DNA from: an uncultured Chloroflexota bacterium
GTDB taxonomy: Bacteria; Chloroflexota; Anaerolineae; Aggregatilineales; Phototrophicaceae
Assembly (NCBI GenBank): GCA_937942935.1
Contig: CALDGT010001124.1
Coordinates: 1-7,769, forward strand
DNA: 7,769 nucleotides
Direction of reading: 5' to 3'
The notes under the pieces were generated by a model. The model saw only the letters and a list, made by a program, of their open reading frames with translations, searched no databases and was not told the DNA's origin. Numbering within the stretch: the first letter of the stretch is position 1; the number at the start of each line of letters is the position of its first letter. Made by a program: the position numbers and the translations under genes. Of the stretch, positions 6,352 through 7,769 are shown piece after piece.

Positions 6352-7572
6352 TTAGAAGTCTTCTGGAATATCAACTAACTCAGCGAGTTTAAGGGCGAGC
6401 GCCATCTCTCGGATACTTGTGCTTGCAAGCAAAATATCAAAGTTGGTACGCGGTGGTGGGGTGATTCCATAGGTATCAATGATATATTGCATTGTTACAG
6501 GTGTTGTCTCTGGGCGAGAACGGTCTCCCGCAGAACGCAGTGTGAAGTTATATGGCACAAGCAAAGCAAGCATGTGGTTGAGAACAACAGCTTCTTGTGG
6601 GGTTACTGCTAATGCCACAATAGTTGGACGTGGTGGAACTGGCGTTGCTGTTGGGGCAACATTTTGGTTACGAGCTTGTGCATTCGATGGTCCAGCAGTT
6701 GGGACTGGGGTAGGGGTTGCCAATGGACGGAACAGCACACCATCTAATGGGAAGTCACCAACACCAATAACTAATGCGTCTTGGATAGTTAGGTGAGTTA
6801 CAACTCGCGCAACGCGGTTTCCACTGGGGGTAATAATGACGGGCCAATCCACATTGACTGTTGTGATAAATTGGTCTGGGTCGCCCACTGGGACTGGGAT
6901 TCGGCGTGTATCAAAACGACCAGATACCTCACCGCCTACCGTGAAAGCTGTTAAACCCTCACCGGGATTCAATAGATTAATCTTGTTTGGAAGATATGAT
7001 TGAAATTCTTCATCCACATCGGCAAAAATAAAGACCGAGATGACATCAACATAATCACCGGGTTGAAGGGCATAAGCCACACTGCTATAGCGGTCAATTG
7101 GCATCGCAACCAAACGTTTACCGGGTGGGATGATAGCGGCGGCATCAGACCCGACATCGGCGAGGTCTTGCAAACTCCGCACAACCAGCGATGTTAACAG
7201 AGGTTGCTCGACATAAATATCTGTCCGCGCAATGCCACCTGCAACATCTTCAATATTCTTGAAATGATTAAATGGCAATGCCTCGAGTGGCCACGGGCGC
7301 AGTTCAAGTGCAGTGGGTGGGATGACGGAACCGCGTGTGATATTTTGCACCGCCACCACAATCTGAGTTAGCTCTTGTGTTGGGAGCGGTGTAGCGATGG
7401 GGGTATTTGTGACAGAGGGTGTGTTGGTTGGTCTGCCCGTATTTTGTACGGTATTGGGCGTGTTTGGTGTAGCTGTAGGTCTATTAAGACTTGGCAAAAT
7501 AAAGACCGCCGCCACCGCGCCACCAACAATTAAAAGTGCTAGTAAAATTAAAACTCGTGTACGACCGCTCAT
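6352..7572 (-). CDS. cpaB: Flp pilus assembly protein CpaB/RcpC (SAF domain)
   Basis: The 406-residue product starts MSGRTR, followed by a membrane anchor (about 7-28), so most of the protein lies outside the cytoplasmic membrane. A Thr/Pro/Asn-rich linker (31-66) precedes a SAF domain (about 68-131; VVAVQNITRGSVIPPTALE) and an RcpC-type domain (IIPPGKRLVAMPIDR, about 147-161; LQPGDYVDVI, 169-178). A second Pro/Thr linker (about 284-317) interrupts that domain before its C-terminal part (about 318-406). CpaB/RcpC is required for Flp pilus biogenesis and works with the secretin in diderms; no secretin gene is seen here. I chose the ATG at 7572 because the membrane segment follows at once and AAAGG lies at 7585-7589 (12-nt spacer, rather long). 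An in-frame ATG at 7629 would add 19 residues without a good ribosome site, and a TTG at 7638 is almost at the predicted transcript start. It is probably the first gene of the operon. Confidence 0.88.
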   Translation of the reverse strand: MSGRTRVLILLALLIVGGAVAAVFILPSLNRPTATPNTPNTVQNTGRPTNTPSVTNTPIATPLPTQELTQIVVAVQNITRGSVIPPTALELRPWPLEALPFNHFKNIEDVAGGIARTDIYVEQPLLTSLVVRSLQDLADVGSDAAAIIPPGKRLVAMPIDRYSSVAYALQPGDYVDVISVFIFADVDEEFQSYLPNKINLLNPGEGLTAFTVGGEVSGRFDTRRIPVPVGDPDQFITTVNVDWPVIITPSGNRVARVVTHLTIQDALVIGVGDFPLDGVLFRPLATPTPVPTAGPSNAQARNQNVAPTATPVPPRPTIVALAVTPQEAVVLNHMLALLVPYNFTLRSAGDRSRPETTPVTMQYIIDTYGITPPPRTNFDILLASTSIREMALALKLAELVDIPEDF

Positions 7573-7584
7573 GGAAATTTTGTA

Positions 7585-7589
7585 CCTTT
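7585..7589 (-). promoter_or_regulatory. Ribosome binding site deciding the cpaB start
   Basis: AAAGG on the minus strand, 12 nt before the ATG at 7572. The spacing is longer than usual, but the other in-frame starts (ATG 7629, TTG 7638) have only a poor GAG further off or nothing. Confidence 0.45.
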
Positions 7590-7619
7590 CTTCAAATATG
7601 CTGAAGTATGCAAGGTTCA

Positions 7620-7650
7620 CTTGAGCCATTAAAATCAATTTTATCTCAAG
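7620..7650. promoter_or_regulatory. Dyad-symmetric element overlapping the tad promoter start region
   Basis: On the plus strand the outer arms CTTGAG (7620-7625) and CTCAAG (7645-7650) are perfectly complementary. Inner arms TAAAA (7630-7634) and TTTTA (7639-7643) flank a TCAA centre, with a short asymmetric interior gap. The element overlaps the end of the -10 box and covers the predicted transcription start. Since the left RNA arm would lie before that start, a DNA operator is likelier than an RNA hairpin. No regulator gene is in the window. Confidence 0.35.
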
Positions 7651-7676
7651 TTTAGCTTACCATCACAAAATGTCAA
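7649..7676 (-). promoter_or_regulatory. Predicted sigma-70-type promoter of the tad operon
   Basis: Read on the minus strand, a perfect -35 hexamer TTGACA (7676-7671) is followed after 16 bp by TAAACT (7654-7649), four of six matches to the -10 consensus. Transcription would begin near 7642, giving a leader of about 70 nt before the cpaB ATG at 7572. It is the best promoter match in the window and stands upstream of the first gene. The call is by consensus only. Confidence 0.6.
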
Positions 7677-7769
7677 ACAAATTAGGAAGAAAATCCCCCT
7701 ATACACCGTAAGAAATACCACAATCCGCGTAACAATATCGTGATAATGTCGTTAATCTTGCGCTGGTAA

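Noticed and set aside
7573..7638. N-terminal extension of CpaB from ATG 7629 or TTG 7638
   Set aside because: The added residues would put a non-family segment before the membrane anchor, ribosome sites are poor, and TTG 7638 is almost at the predicted transcript start.

Overview
The window holds seven genes, all on the minus strand, that read as one co-directional block from right to left. Five encode the cytoplasmic and inner-membrane core of a Tad/Flp (type IVc) pilus machine: cpaB/rcpC, a receiver-domain plus ParA-like cpaE/tadZ, the cpaF/tadA ATPase, tadB and tadC. A ComF-family phosphoribosyltransferase gene (DNA-uptake associated) and a long-form ribosome hibernation factor gene (hpf) follow. 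No RNA genes, mobile elements, CRISPR arrays or plus-strand genes were found.

Organism: base composition is moderate (GC in the mid-40s by eye). Tad proteins with Thr-Pro-rich linkers, REC-ParA CpaE, CpaB with no secretin gene beside it, and a long-form (not short) HPF suggest a Chloroflexota (Anaerolineae-like) bacterium. This is inference from protein style only; a Gram-positive-like lineage such as Firmicutes or Actinobacteria is not strictly excluded.

Layout: 7639-7769 is upstream non-coding DNA with a good sigma-70-type promoter (perfect TTGACA, 16-bp spacer, TAAACT) overlapped by a dyad-symmetric element. cpaB (7572-6352) and cpaE/tadZ (6340-5000) are 11 nt apart. A 100-nt gap (4900-4999) holds a strong 10-bp hairpin whose T-tract lies on the strand opposite to the genes. 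Then come cpaF (4899-3481), tadB (3463-2450) and tadC (2431-1505), with gaps of 17 and 18 nt. comF (start corrected to 1480) follows tadC by 24 nt, and hpf (710-96) follows comF by 62 nt. A 12-bp perfect hairpin 15 nt after the hpf stop, with a T-run further on, probably ends the operon. Bases 1-35 hold nothing I can name.

How the genes work together: CpaF powers pilus assembly on the TadB/TadC membrane platform, CpaE/TadZ positions the machine and may take a phosphorelay input through its intact receiver domain, and CpaB is an anchored extracytoplasmic assembly protein. Pilin, prepilin peptidase, TadE/F and secretin genes are not in the window. The short tadC-comF gap suggests co-expression of the pilus with a competence-family protein and, possibly by read-through, with a ribosome hibernation factor. 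The machinery itself is well known; the points worth a second look are the regulatory structures, the operon composition and some residue changes in the two ATPases.
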